Shown: positions 1 through 11,980 of the stretch, one piece after another
How the letters are laid out: the number at the start of each line of letters is the position of its first letter
Position numbering within the stretch: position 1 is the stretch's first letter
Source: Lycocorax pyrrhopterus obiensis
Taxonomy: Eukaryota; Chordata; Aves; Passeriformes; Paradisaeidae
Direction of reading: 5' to 3'
Length of the DNA: 64,000 nucleotides
Assembly: GCA_014706295.1 (NCBI GenBank)
Contig: JACSVZ010000004.1
Span: forward strand, 88,729,047-88,793,046
Notes under the pieces: generated by a model
Seen by the model: only the letters and a program-made list of their open reading frames with translations
Database searches by the model: none
What the model was told of the DNA's origin: nothing
Program-made: the position numbers and the translations under genes

Positions 1-1446
1 ACCATGTAGCCGCAGGTCTTCCATCTTCATCTTTGCAGCCTTCTTTGTTCTGCTGCACTAGAGAACTGCCAAAGCACAGTTTAAAATTAGTTATTTTAGC
101 CATTATGCTTATAATTTAACTGGTTTGTTAGACATGGATGGACTGTTTGACCTTGCTATAATGCTACGTTTACGTGTAAGGTAAACACATGTAAAAGTTT
201 GTTTGGTTTTCATCTTGATTTCTTAGATAAACTAAAAAACACTAGCAAAGATGTCAGCCTTGAGAAGCCAGCATAGCAAACCACACTACAACCCAGTTTG
301 GAGAAGTTAGTAATTTTTAATACTTCACCAGTTTGGAGCCATAAGTCTTTCCTAGAAGAGCAAAATTAAAGAGCTTTTACACTCTACTTTTGGGTTTGGA
401 AGAGAAGATGGTATGATAACTTTCTTTTCTTGCTGTAAACTCTGAACAGATACCCCTAATATTTACTGCTGTACACAAACTCTCTTCCATGAATTTTCCA
501 GTATTTCATTGTTTGTTGGCCTAAGAGATAATATGTAAAGCAGAAAAGAAAAACATGTTCAACCAAATAGATACTTTTTTACATGAAGCCTATTCACACC
601 TTTCTTCTTAATAATTAGTACATGTGCAATTTTCTTAGTAAATCATGACAAAAGATTAGTGAAAACAAATATACTTATTAAGGATTAGTGCAATAAGACT
701 AAAAATCTGTACCTGAAATCAATGTCAATTTAGCTTTTTCAAATTTATAATGCACTTTCTAGAGAACTACTTTAAAGCATAGAAATGGACATAAATATCA
801 TGTGGTAATACGTGTCAAGGCCAGCTTAATACATAGCTTAAGGTTTTTAGCTTAAAGTACTAAAATACCTGAACTGAATTCTCATTCATAAACAGTAAAG
901 AAAAATTGACAACAGGTATCTTTAGAATGATTTCTGAAATTGTATTTTCTAAATAAGATTGTAATGTCATGATAAGAGTAACAGAATATTAAAAAAAGTA
1001 GGCAATAGTTGTCCAGATTATCTAAGAGGAAGAAGTTGCCAAAACACTGCCTTGTAGTCAATTTAATTTCCAAATATTTTTATGAATTTTTCAGAATACA
1101 CTTCTTCAAGATGTTATTTAGTGTGGTATATCTCACACTACTTAAAAAGAGTATCTGGAGCTGCTCTTCTGAAGTATGGATAAATTTGTTTTGTTTAAAT
1201 GAGTAGTTCCATATTTTGGCTATTATTAGACGCTATTAGTATACTAGGATAGAAGAGTTTGTCTTATGGTATTTTCTGTTACACTTGGTAACTTTATGGG
1301 AATTACTAAGGTCAGTTATGTAATCGTTTTAGCAGCATGAAAAATTAAATTGGACAGACTTATAAGCATATCAAACTCTCCAAAGATTGATGTCATTAGA
1401 AAAGCTGCACATGCTCAAAACATGAGGCAAATATAATCTTTCCCTG
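1..1446. other. CSMD1 intron 1, unique AT-rich DNA
   Basis: No gene, recognised repeat or RNA was seen here. Short open frames on both strands (for example 882-1073 minus) overlap each other and show no domain or motif. Confidence 0.6.
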
Positions 1447-1553
1447 TGTTGTAGTTTAACCCCGCTCAGCTGTTTGGTCAATGTCCCCCAGTGAATGGGG
1501 AAGAGAATAGGAAGCGTAGAAGATAGAAAACCTATGGGCTGATATGAAGACAG

Positions 1554-1559
1554 TTTAAT
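1554..1559 (-). promoter_or_regulatory. Polyadenylation signal of the LTR
   Basis: ATTAAA on the minus strand, downstream of the LTR TATA box. Together they define a probable R region and orient the element. Confidence 0.5.
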
Positions 1560-1735
1560 GGGGAAAGCAAAAGCTGCACACACAAGCAAAGCAAAACAAG
1601 GAATCAATTCACTGATTCCCACGTCAGGCAGGTGTTCAGCCACCTCCAGGAGAGCAGGGCCCCATCACAGGTAACGGTGACAAATGGGAAGACAAATGCC
1701 ATCAGTCCAAACATCCCCCATTTCCTTCTGTCAGC

Positions 1736-1741
1736 TTTATA
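1736..1741 (-). promoter_or_regulatory. TATA box of the LTR
   Basis: TATAAA on the minus strand inside the LTR, at the place where its promoter is expected. Whether it is active cannot be told from sequence. Confidence 0.55.
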
Positions 1742-2012
1742 TGCTGAGCATTATGCCATATGGACTGGGATATCCCTTTGGTCATTTTGGGTCAGCAGTC
1801 CTGGCTGTCTTCTCTCATTTCTTGTGCACCCCCAGCCTCCTCACTGGTGGGGCTGTTTGAGAAGCAGAAAAGGCCTTGACTCTGTGTGAGCAGAGCTCAG
1901 CAATAATGGAAACATCTCTATGTCATCAATACTATTTTGGCCACAAATCCAAAACACAGCTCTATAGGGACTGCTATAAAGAAAATTAACTATGTCCCAG
2001 CCAAATCCAGTA

Positions 2013-4204
2013 TATTGTACTATTGAATAAGTACACATCACAAGATGCACTCATTTCTTTTCTAATTTACTAATTTCTATCAATTTAAAGTTTCTCATAT
2101 GAGAGTTGAAAGCAGTATAAAACATTTTTAATGTGTACATGGCTATTTCTGCATCATATTGCATCATCTTCATGAAGTGAAGTTCACGGATGATAAAAAT
2201 TCCAAAGCATCTTTGACACAAGGTTACAGTGTCATATTGATCCTCAAGCTGATTGATGTTATGTGGCAAAATGATACTTCTGTTTCTGGGAGAGGGTATA
2301 GAAGGTAAGGTAGAATTAAGATCTAAAAAGAAAATTTTAATCAATATTCACTCATTTACAGCCTTTTAAAAGAGAAGTTAATTTCCTAAATACTGTATAT
2401 GAGGATGCAGCAGTGATCTGTAATTTTTGCATGCCTAACCTGTGAGGGGAACATTCTCAGCAAAAAGGGAATTCTTGCTGTGCTCCCAAACACAGTGAAG
2501 ATCTGTCCTGCAAAAATCAGTTTTCTCCTTTTGGGTTATAATTCTACAAAATATGCCAAATGTCATCTGACTGTTTACACACAGAAAAATAAAATGGACC
2601 AGTGCATATGTTTGTCTTCTTTCAGACCAGTGGACTCGGCTCTTTATTAGCAGTATTCATCAATGTCAGCATTTCTGAATTAATGAATTCTGCCTATTGC
2701 AGATAAGTGGGAATCTGTTATTCTAGCAACAGTTTTTCGGATTCCCATGAAAAGAAATATCTGAAATACTGCATTATGGAACAAAGAACACTTTCTTTCA
2801 ATATTGTCAAAAAGTAGAATTCAATATTAAAGTGACCTTAGGAATACACTCCCCAACAATGTAGATTGGTAAGGTTCTTTGAGATAATGACATGAAAATT
2901 AAAAAAAGAAGTCTGAAAACTCAGTTGCTAATTTACATAGAAATCATAGACTAAGAGATGATATGGACTTAAAAAATCTGACGGTGCATTTTCCTCAACA
3001 AACTATTTAATAAGGCCTGTAAGACATGTGATTCACTGAAAGGCTCAGCTTTATACCTTGACTATTTTCCACACAAAATCAATTTGGAAATTGTTAAATT
3101 TAGTTGAGTAACATTTGTATTAACATACAGTACTAGCCTCTTCTTGTAGTTAAAAAATTGTCATGCCACTTTAGACTGCTGGAATCCTCTCATTTAGAGA
3201 GACGTATCCTGGTGAGGTTTATGTAAGCTGCTGTTTGGAAATCCAAGTAGCAAAGCATAAGGTGACATCAGCACAGACAGTTAAGAACCGTAACAGAAGG
3301 GTGGAGTTGTTTGTTTGTTTTTCTTATAAAAGTTTGTTTGTTTGTTTCTTGTTTTCTTATATATTGTGTGGCCTTCTCGTTCTCTAAATAGCTACCTGCA
3401 GATGTTGAGTTATGGCTTCCTCTATTGTCTACAAAGCAGAAAATATATTTGGAATATAGTCAATGGATGGTAGTGGAATAGAGTAATGCAAATAGAAAAG
3501 CAAAGGTTATTTAACCTACTTGTGGTATTAAGGCAGAATTGTTGGAGGGAGAATAGGAGGAAGGTGTAGGAATGGAGGAGAGCTGAAGTGGCTTTCTGCC
3601 TACTGAAGGACTGGGGCTGTGCTCAAGGTGTGAATGAAATATAGTGTTACTGGGCTGGTAACAGCAGAGATAGAATGACCTAACAAGTGTTGTTAAATCA
3701 AAGTATGTTTAAACCAAGTTAGGGATCTGATCTATTAGATCAGAATGATTGCTATTTTTTATAGCAGAACTGTGTTGCATTTTCTCCCTTTAATTAAGGT
3801 AAGCTTCTGTTGGGGTTTGTTAGGATCATTTTAAATTCTGCTCTTAGAACCTATCCTTTTTCTTATGCCCAATTAGAAGCAATAAAACTACTTTTAAGTG
3901 AATCACAATGACTTAAAATGGAGCAGAATGTTTCTTCCATGAATTCAACACTGGCAGACTAGCTATGTATTTCAGCATTTTTTTTGAGAATAATTTTGAA
4001 AACATCTTTGGTTACTTTCATATATATATTCTGGATTTTGATAGCCTTTCTTTTGCTAGCTATTATATCATACATATATTGTCAGCAGTCTCTGCAGCTG
4101 AGATCTCTGATGAAGAACAGCAGGGATTTGTCTCATGCTTATATGTCTTAGAAGTATAGTTGCATGGAGTATAATTCTAATGCTTTTCCTGGTCTTAAAA
4201 TCAA
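2013..4204. other. CSMD1 intron 1, unique DNA
   Basis: AT-rich with no gene recognised. It contains a GTTT microsatellite (3306-3347) and a small perfect hairpin CTGATCT-ATT-AGATCAG (3727-3743). Open frames such as 2051-2344 minus have no recognisable product. Confidence 0.6.
3306..3347. repeat. (GTTT)n microsatellite, interrupted
   Basis: Two blocks of GTTT units are separated by a short AT-rich interruption (TTCTTATAAAA). Confidence 0.85.
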
Positions 4205-4620
4205 GAGTCAAACACGGTTAGAAGGGAAAAAGGGATTTTACTTTGGTATTTATTTTAAGGATCCTTAGGTGCACTACATCCGGGTCAAATGCACCTCTAT
4301 GTACACCACAATGCACACATCCAAAAGATCTGGTATAACATTATAGGTCTTACTAATAGCATATCTGTCATAAATTCCCCAATGAGAGGCTTGAGTGAGG
4401 CCCCCTCCCTAAGGAACCTTCCCCTGGATGGTTCTATTTTAGTTTACAAAATGTGTTCTGGAGAGGACCTTGGGGTCTTTGGCATATTGCTCTCTAACTA
4501 CGAAACTTCTAAAAAGTTTACTCTCCTAGTTTGACAAACAAGTCCAAGAATGTAGGCTAAAGCACTAAGAATACAGAAGCTGTAAAAAGGTATAACAGGG
4601 TTATAAAAGAAAAGACAAAA
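4205..4620 (-). mobile_element. Possible LTR remnant
   Basis: This segment differs from its surroundings: it has C/G-rich blocks (CCCCCTCCC near 4400) and, on the minus strand, a GTGCAC-type stretch followed by AATAAA near 4250. That layout is typical of the R region of avian retroviral LTRs. Exact ends and a TATA box could not be placed, and the family is not identified. It may instead be unique DNA. Confidence 0.35.
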
Positions 4621-5240
4621 ATCATTATGGCATCAATTCGGCTTTAAATTAAGAACTCCAGAACTGCCTTTGCTATGTTTTTACCCTCACAGATACTCCA
4701 CTGAATCATGCCTAGCATACATGTTACTGAAACCTCAGTTACTCTTGTGGAAGAGTTGGAAGTACATGGTGAAATACAATTGTTGTTCAAGGATGTTGTA
4801 ACACTGACTACGGGCAGAAATTGTTCATAAATTATTTGAATAGTGAAAAAATTTGTATTGGAGAGACAAAATCCTTTAATGCATATTCATGAGAAATGTG
4901 ACTTGTGGCATACAGTTTGTTTATAAACATTGGAGGGTCTTTCAATATTGATCTCTTGAGGTTGTAGCTGTTGGCTATTTCTGTTCATTAATCTCATCCT
5001 GCCTGAGAAAGCCCTGTTGAAATGGAAGGAAACTTACTGTTGGCTGTGCATTGGATCAAATGCCTCAAAGTGCATTGGATCTTTTAATATACCACAGGAA
5101 TTTTGCTAATTTCTTTGATTTTATTAAGTTTCTCCGTCTCCATTAGTGAGGTAGAAGTTCTTGTTATAGATGGATCCTGTCTGTGATACGGTGAGTCGAA
5201 GTGAAGAGTTACAGTGTATTTATACAAAGATGGCGGAAAC
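4621..5240. other. CSMD1 intron 1, unique DNA
   Basis: No gene or repeat recognised. Confidence 0.6.
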
Positions 5241-6172
5241 ATAGATTCATCACAAAATGGCTGGGAGGGGACCTTAAAGATCATATCTAGTTCCAACCCT
5301 CCAGCCATGGACAGGGATGACATCAACTATATCAGCTTGATCAAAGCCCCATCCAGCTTGGCCTTGAACTGTTCCTGAGGTGGGGCATCCACAACTCCTC
5401 TGGTCAGCCTGTCGCGGTGCCTTTGAGTAAAGAATTTCTAATCTAACGTAATCTAATCTAAAGTCTCTCCTCTCTTAATTTAAAAATGTTCCCCCTTGTC
5501 CTATCATTATATGTCCATGCAAAAAGTCCCTCTCGCTCTATTTTATAATCCCCTTTTCAGTACAGAAACGCAGCAGTGAAGTCTCTCTGGAGCATTCTCC
5601 TCTCCGTGCTGAACATGCCCAGTTCTTTCAGCCTGTTCATAGGAGAGGTGCTCCAGCCCTTTGATCATCTTTGGGACCACCTCTGGACCTACTCTAAGAG
5701 ACTCATGTCTTTCTTTTGCTGGGACCCTAGAACTGGATACAGTGCTCCAGGTGGGGTCCCATGAGGTCTGAGTAGAGGGGGAGAATCACTTCCATTGACC
5801 TCCTGGCATGCTGCTTTTGATGCAGCCCAGGATGCATTTGGTCTTCTGGGCTGAAAGTGCACATTGGCACCTAATGTCCAGCTTTTCTTCCAGAAGAACA
5901 TCCAAGTCCTTGTCCACAGGTCTCCTCTCAGTGAGTTCTTCTCCCAGTCTTTACTCATGCCTGGGACTGCCCTGACCCAGGTAGAGGACCTTGCACTTGT
6001 ACTTGTTCCCACGGGCCCACTTCTCCAACTTGTCCAAGTCCCTCCAGGTGAGGTCCTGTCCTTCAATTGTGTCAATTGCACTGGTAAGCTTTATATCATC
6101 TGCAGACTTGATTTCACTGTGTCATTCATCAAGATATTAAAGACCACCAGTCCCAAGGTAGAACATCATACA
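5241..6172 (-). mobile_element. CR1 LINE fragment, 5'-truncated, minus strand
   Basis: About 930 bp reading as a CR1 in reverse. The low-coordinate end (ATAGATTCATCACAAAATGG) is a worn copy of the CR1 3' tail. The 3' UTR, TAATCTAATCTAA block and C-terminal part of the reverse-transcriptase ORF follow. High-coordinate text such as GACCTTGCACTTGTACTTG corresponds to the reverse-transcriptase region. Frameshifts and stops break the ORF; the 130-residue frame at 5689-6081 does not follow the enzyme's own frame. The 5' end is missing, as is usual for CR1. Confidence 0.93.
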
Positions 6173-7646
6173 TATTAATGGTATGGCATCTTTTACACTT
6201 GCCAATCCCGATTTAGAAAAGTGAAAAGATCTAAGATTGAAATTCTGGGGCATTGATACAAAATATCTTTATAAAAGAATGAATTAATGCTTTCCATAAT
6301 TCCTTTACTAGGGAACAAAAAGACTTTTTTATAATCCCTTTCTGTATCTTCAATCTGCATCAGCAGAATTTATTTAAGACTTTGAAATGTAGAAAAAATT
6401 TCATAGTTTATAATAGTAAATTTGAAAATAAGATTTGTGTTCTTTCCATATGGAATCTTAAGTCTGCATGAATTTATGTATTAATTCAGACAAAAGCTCC
6501 ATTTAAGCTAAAATCATGTCCTAACAACTGACAATAGAAACAGCTTTACTGCCTTTATGATTGGTTTGCATGTAGACAGTTTATGTTTAACAGACATTGT
6601 CAGAGCTCTTTCATAAATTATTCTGTTCTGGGTTTTTAATGTTCGACAATGTGTGTTATATTTAGCGTAGTATTATATGGAAGATATTTCCACCATAAAA
6701 TTGTGTGTCATGCAAAAAAAAATCCTCCTAAATATATCCCCAGTAAAATTCTGAATGAATTGTTTCATCAGCCTTCTTTAGGCAAACTGAAGCTGACATG
6801 CATTTTCATTTAGCATTTAATAACATCTACATGGGATATACCATTTAGCATGGGATGAAGTTTCTCCCACCTGAAAGACATAGACGTAGCAAGTTTGTTG
6901 TGGCACTTGAAATAGCAGTTATTTCTAATCTAGGATAAGTAATTGACAAGAAGAAACTCAAGTGGTATAATGTGTATCCCAAGGAATACATAAAAGAATA
7001 CTTAAGAATCACTTCAGTTTCAATGTAGGAGGATTATCTGGCAGTGAAACTTGTCCTGAAGGCCATCTACCATCACAGGTTTGTTTATCATATTTTTAGA
7101 TTTCATCTGTCAATTTAATAGCTTCTGCAATATGTGAAGCCAAAAGCCTACACAAACAAGTCTCCTTAACTTTTTTCTATTTATCAAGAAGATTGATACT
7201 TCCTTACACATTAGCTACATTTCCTGATGTAAATGTACAGAAGAGGGGAAAAACACCACCATCTTTTCAATTAATTAAATTGGAACTATATTTTTAGCGT
7301 AATTCTGATAGAAATAAAGCACAGAAAGACCTGGAATCTCTGCTGATTTTTGGTGAGCATAGCTAGTGTCAGTCTTTATGCCTAAAATTATTATGAAATC
7401 AATAGAAAGACAAATGTGATAAAATTGGTTCAGAAATGTGTAACAGCACACATTGAAAACACTACCTTTAAAAAAAACTAAGAGGAGAAAGGCAAGATAC
7501 AGAATCTCTATCCTCTATTTGACAAATACACACTATAAATTGCTGCATTTTAAATACTATGGTTCTATCAAGATTCATGAAATCAAAAAATGTACCTTTT
7601 CATTGGTTTTCTCCATGAAAACATTATTTATTCACCTGTAGAGACC
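6173..7646. other. CSMD1 intron 1, unique DNA
   Basis: AT-rich with no gene, repeat or RNA recognised. The 62-residue frame at 7453-7641 is lysine-rich and has no motif. Confidence 0.6.
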
Positions 7647-8301
7647 CATCATAGAACCATAGAGTCATATAATACCATGTTGGAAAGAACCTCAAGAATC
7701 AACTGGTCCAACCTTTCTTGGCAAAAGCACAGTCTAACAAGGTGGCCCAGAACCCTGTCCTGCTGAATCTTAAAAGTATCCAACCCTGAGGATCCGCCAC
7801 CTCTCTCAGGAGATTATCCCAATGGCTGATGTTTCTCTTTGTGAAAAATTATACTCTTGGGTCCAGTTGGAATCTTACACCTCATCTATTCCATGTGAGT
7901 CCTTGTAAAAAGGAAGTCTCCATCTTCTTTTAGCCACTCTTTAGGTACTGGAGCACGGTAACAAGGTCTCCCTTTCTCTAGGCTGAACAAGCCCAGTTCT
8001 CTTAACCTTTCCTCACACGGCAACTTCCCAGTCACTGATCATCTTTGTGGCCCTTCTCTGGACCCTCTCCAGCCTGTCCACATCTTTTTGGTAGAGTGGG
8101 ACCAAAACTGAACACAGTATTCCAGGTGTGGCCTGACAAGCCCTGAGCAGAGTGGGAGAAGGACTTGTTTATCTCTGCTGGTGGTGGCGTTGTTGATGAG
8201 CCCAGCACCCTGTTGGCTTTCTTTGCAGGAGCAGCACACTGCTCACTCACATTGAGCTCACTGCCCCCCAGGAGCCCCAGGTCCCTTTCCACAGAGCTGC
8301 T
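7647..8301 (-). mobile_element. CR1 LINE fragment, minus strand, twin of the copy at 40662-41383
   Basis: Starts with the CR1 tail (ATAGAACCATAGAGTCATA) at low coordinate and runs back into the end of the reverse-transcriptase ORF. A 66-codon frame at 8039-8239 is identical in protein sequence to 40765-40965 on the other strand, and about 300 bp around it differ at only a few positions. The ORF is a 5'-truncated remnant, so it makes no functional enzyme. Confidence 0.95.
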
Positions 8302-9379
8302 TTTGAGTGCTGTTTGACTCAGACAAGGCAGAAAACAGAAGCAAAGCACCTAATTTTATGGAACTTATGATGTTTCTACTCTTGTACAAAGTAACATACT
8401 ATAAAAAGACACATCAATCCATGACTTAAAAGTTGAAGATTTTCTGAGATAACTATTCACAAACTGCAGATCTAGAACAAAACTGCATATAAATAGTGAT
8501 TCAATATTTACAGATCCACATTTTACCCTGGAATTTAATATAGGAAATTTCTGACTCACCAAGAATATTGCTTTATGATAACTTATGAATAATAGTGAAT
8601 TATACAGTTAGATCAAGGTCACCTGAAAGATATTTAACATATTAGTCATAAGATCTATGGTGGAGTTCATTAAATGCATTTATGAACTGCGTCAAGTGTG
8701 TTCTCTTCACAATGGTTCCTTGAAGAATTATTTCCGTGCTGATGAAAAAATGCACAGTATTTGCTAATTACACTATTTTCCCCATTTTTGTCCTATTTTT
8801 AGTCTTTATGGTTATGGATATTATATATAAATTCACTAAGATAACTTAGGAAGCAAAAATAATTGAAAAATGAAATCCTAGAACTTCCATATTAAATAAA
8901 TTTATTGGCTTTTATATTGTCTGGGGTGAAAAATATTACTCTCATATGTCTTTTGTTTTAGTACTCTAGGTCAGGGATGATGTAAGTGATAGTTCATTGT
9001 ATAAAGAGTAATGCAAGATAAAGTATTGTAAATTAGCTATATAGTACAGTGGTGATATACCACTATTGTGATGCATTGATGCCAAGGAATTTACGCGTCT
9101 GCAGATTATAAACTGTGGTAGAGGACTTCTGAAAGGTGTGGCAGACTTTGGATATCAAACCCTGTTCCTCTATTTAAATGTTTTCATTCATTTTGATTGC
9201 TATTCGGTATCCATGAAAATTCTAAATATTCCCAAATCAAAAAAAAAAACCAAACCAAACCAAACCAACCTAGACTTCTCCATTCTTAGAGGGATGATCC
9301 AAAATGAGACTCCAATTTCCTGTGGCTGCAGTCAGATTCCTTGTGTCTTGCTTGAATTTCTGGCTCTGTGACCTGCACT
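8302..9379. other. CSMD1 intron 1, unique DNA
   Basis: AT-rich with no gene recognised. It ends with an A-run plus CCAAA repeats (9240-9271). Confidence 0.6.
9239..9271. repeat. A-tract followed by (CCAAA)n
   Basis: A run of A leads into tandem CCAAA units. It could be the tail of an old retroposon or a simple repeat. Confidence 0.7.
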
Positions 9380-9555
9380 GGGTGAACAGTAGTCCTTTTT
9401 AGGAAAAAAAAGAAAAAAAAGGAAAAATATTTCAGAGGTTAGCAGCTGAGGAATGAAAAATCTGAATTTTAATCCTGTCAAGTTGAGGCAAAAATAGGAC
9501 CCAGGCCTCCCACGTAGTCTGAATGTTGTAACCAATAGGCTATTATGTAAATACC
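9380..9555 (-). mobile_element. Possible relic of a tRNA-derived SINE
   Basis: On the minus strand TAGCCTATTGG (9542-9532) fits the RNA polymerase III A box, and CCTGGGTCCTA (9505-9495) resembles a B box 26 nt further on. After it comes a stretch like the body of MIR-type SINEs (GCCTCAACTTGACAGG). Birds keep few, mostly ancient SINEs, which fits the decay. The family is not assigned and the match could be chance. Confidence 0.4.
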
Positions 9556-10062
9556 CAACAGCACTGAGATATAAAGTGACTGTGATTACTGTGCTTTGTG
9601 CTGAGTTCATTGCTCTCAGTGTGTGGGAGGCATGTTCAAAGTAGATAGGTTGGGTCCAACTGTGTTGTTCTGTTTGTAAATCGCCCAAAACCTTAGCTGT
9701 TCAGATACTGTCTTCAGTGAAGGTGCCTGATCTTCTGGGAGTGTACACTAATGCACCTTTTGGTGTCAGGGGAAGAGATGTGATGAAAATCCAAGCACTC
9801 TACAAGCTCATAGGCGTTATAGTTAGGGATTTTTTTGAATGTTTTAAATTGAATTGCCTAGATTTTATATTGGCATGCTTCAGTCCTTTTCCGTGCTGCA
9901 GTAGTTCATTACAGCTTAGTAAAAGTTCATCGTAAAGAAAACTCCTAATATCTATATGTAAAGTTGATTTTTGGTGATTATTATTGCTGCAGACAATTTG
10001 TTTGCAAGAATGGTTGTGGCAGTCAGACTGAAAATTCCTGGTCACTCTGAGGGTGGCCTATT
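9556..10062. other. CSMD1 intron 1, unique DNA
   Basis: No gene or repeat recognised. Confidence 0.6.
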
Positions 10063-10155
10063 GAGAAAGGAGGGGAGGAAGGAGGGACAGTAGGAGGGAT
10101 GGTAGGAGGGATGGTAGGAGGGAGGGATGGTAGGAAGGAAGGAAGGAAGGAAGGA
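10063..10155. repeat. Purine-rich minisatellite: (TAGGAGGGATGG)n then (GGAA)n
   Basis: An almost pure G/A stretch of about 90 bp. It contains several 12-bp units close to TAGGAGGGATGG, then five or more GGAA units. Such polypurine tracts are prone to slippage and can form triplex DNA. Confidence 0.92.
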
Positions 10156-10248
10156 TTTTTCTGTGGAATACTCTTCTCCTCAAAACAATCTGAAACCACA
10201 ATTTTTTTGTTTCACAGCTGTTTCTGGGTTCATCACTCCCCTTGTTCC

Positions 10249-10350
10249 TTCCCCCCACCCCCGCCCCCCCTCAAAGAGCTGGGGTGGGGTTTTTTGGTTT
10301 TGTTGTGGGGTTTTTTGGGATTTTTTTTTGGTTCCTGGGGTTTTTTTTTG
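10249..10350. repeat. C-run then G/T-run tract
   Basis: Runs of 6, 5 and 7 C (10251-10270) are followed by G runs at 10281-10284, 10286-10289, 10307-10310, 10317-10319 and 10337-10340, separated mainly by T runs. Both strands therefore offer G-quadruplex potential within 100 bp. Confidence 0.8.
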
Positions 10351-10415
10351 GTTACTAATGGCCCCAAATAGGGGAAGAGTAAAGCGCTGATGGCTGCAGT
10401 TGGGCTATGGCATTA

Positions 10416-10980
10416 GAATCATAGTTAAGTTTGGAAAAGACTTCTGAGATCAAGTCCAGCCTTTAACCCCACACTGCCAAGTCTACCACTAAACTAGGTC
10501 TCTTAGTGCCACAGCTATGCATCTTTTAAATACCCCCAGGGATGTTGACTACAGCATTTTCCTGGGCAGCCTGTTTGAGTCCTTGACGGCCCCCTTTCAA
10601 GGAAGAAATTTTCCTTACTATCCAATTCAAACCTCCCCTGGCAGAACTTGAGGCCATTTCCTCTTGTCCTGTCACTTGTTACCTAGGAAAAGAGACTGAC
10701 CTCCACACAGCTACAGCCTCCTTTCAGGTAGTTGTGAAGAGGGATTAGGTTCTCCCTGAGCCCCTTTCCTCCAGGCTAAACAACCTCAGCTCTCTCAGCT
10801 GCTCCTCATCAGGTTTGTGTTCCAGACCCCTCACCAGCCTTGTTGCCCTTCTCTGGACATCCTCCAGTACCTCAATGTCTTTTTTAGTGAGAGGCCCAGA
10901 ACTAAACACAGGATTTGAGGTGTGGCCTCAGAAGTGGCAAGTTCAGAGGGGTGATCACTGCACTTGTCTTGCTGGAGTTC
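10416..10980 (-). mobile_element. CR1 LINE fragment, minus strand
   Basis: Begins with a decayed CR1 tail (GAATCATAGTTAAGTTTGG) and continues through recognisable 3' UTR and end-of-ORF text, including CTCAGCTCTCTCAGCTGCTCCTC and GTTGCCCTTCTCTGGACA. It is truncated at about 10980, so only the C-terminal tip of the reverse-transcriptase ORF is present, with stops. Confidence 0.93.
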
Positions 10981-11947
10981 CTCCATTAAGTTCCTCAATT
11001 AAGTTTTGATAAATGCATATAACTTGTGTCGGCTAAATCAGTTTAACTATTAAGTCAATTTAAAATAACAGCAAAGGTGAGAAAATGAAGACTCTAACCT
11101 GGATTTGCCACAGTGGGTATGCTTGCATGAGCTGCCAAGTGAACTACTACTCTAATTACCTTGTTTTCAGTGCTTTTTTACTTAGCCTAAGTAATTAGCC
11201 TAACTAATTAGGCTAGTGAACATTAGCTTTTAAGAGCATGCTTTTTATTTTTTTTTTCCCCCTCAGTAGGTCCTGGGAGCCAGCAAAAGCAGAGCTACAT
11301 AAAGGATATTATATTTGTGTATTTTTAACTGGTAAGGCTTAGTATTGCTGGACATACCATGCATAGAATTATCAGTTTGTGGTAATTAGTTCATTACTTT
11401 CATTGATAAACTGAAACAACCTGTAATTATAGGAGAGAAACCTTCAGAACCCTATTGAATGCTTTGTAGATTTGTTTTCAAAATGACATGTTGACCTTTC
11501 CATGGATATCTAATACACATTACGCAGCTTCCACTGGATCAAAATAGGCTTACTTCACTATTCTCCAACCAGAACTGGAGTAGAGCAGGAAGCAATGGAA
11601 AAAGTATGAACAGGGCATGCAAATTATTTCTCAATAGAACTTTTGGGGAAAGGAAGTTAAAAACATCCAAAAATTAGTGTTTTCTTGGGAAGAGAGTGCC
11701 AGGAAAAATAAATTTTCTCCAGTAGTTAAAAGCCTAGAGGTTTTGCTCAAGTTTCTGCAGTGGATGTTAACACCCAGTCATTAAATGAAGAAATATATGC
11801 ATTCTGCATCTCTCAGGTCCATTATTAATGGAAATAATTTTGTGGACATATCTTCAAGAAAGTCATATTAGTTTATCCAAAATGCCCAGGCAGTTCTGAA
11901 CAAAATTCAGTCCAATGAGTTATATATATCTATATATGTATATATAT

Positions 11948-11980
<33 letters not shown>

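Larger units (their letters stand above)
1447..2012 (-). mobile_element. Solo LTR of an avian endogenous retrovirus
   Basis: A segment of about 566 bp begins TGTTGTAG on the + strand and ends near CCAGTA, a worn version of the TG...CA ends of LTRs. It resembles an LTR family I know from neoavian genomes. Read on the minus strand it has the expected order: promoter first (TATAAA at 1741-1736), then a polyadenylation signal ATTAAA (1559-1554) about 180 nt further on, so the element is antisense to CSMD1. No internal retroviral genes lie on either side, so this is a solo LTR left by recombination. No clear target-site duplication was found, and substitutions at the terminus suggest some age. The open frames on it are not coding. 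Confidence 0.8.

Noticed and set aside
8039..8239. 66-residue frame identical to the one at 40765-40965, seemingly a conserved small gene
   Set aside because: Both lie wholly inside CR1 elements and are the C-terminal scrap of the LINE reverse-transcriptase ORF; identity reflects shared repeat origin.
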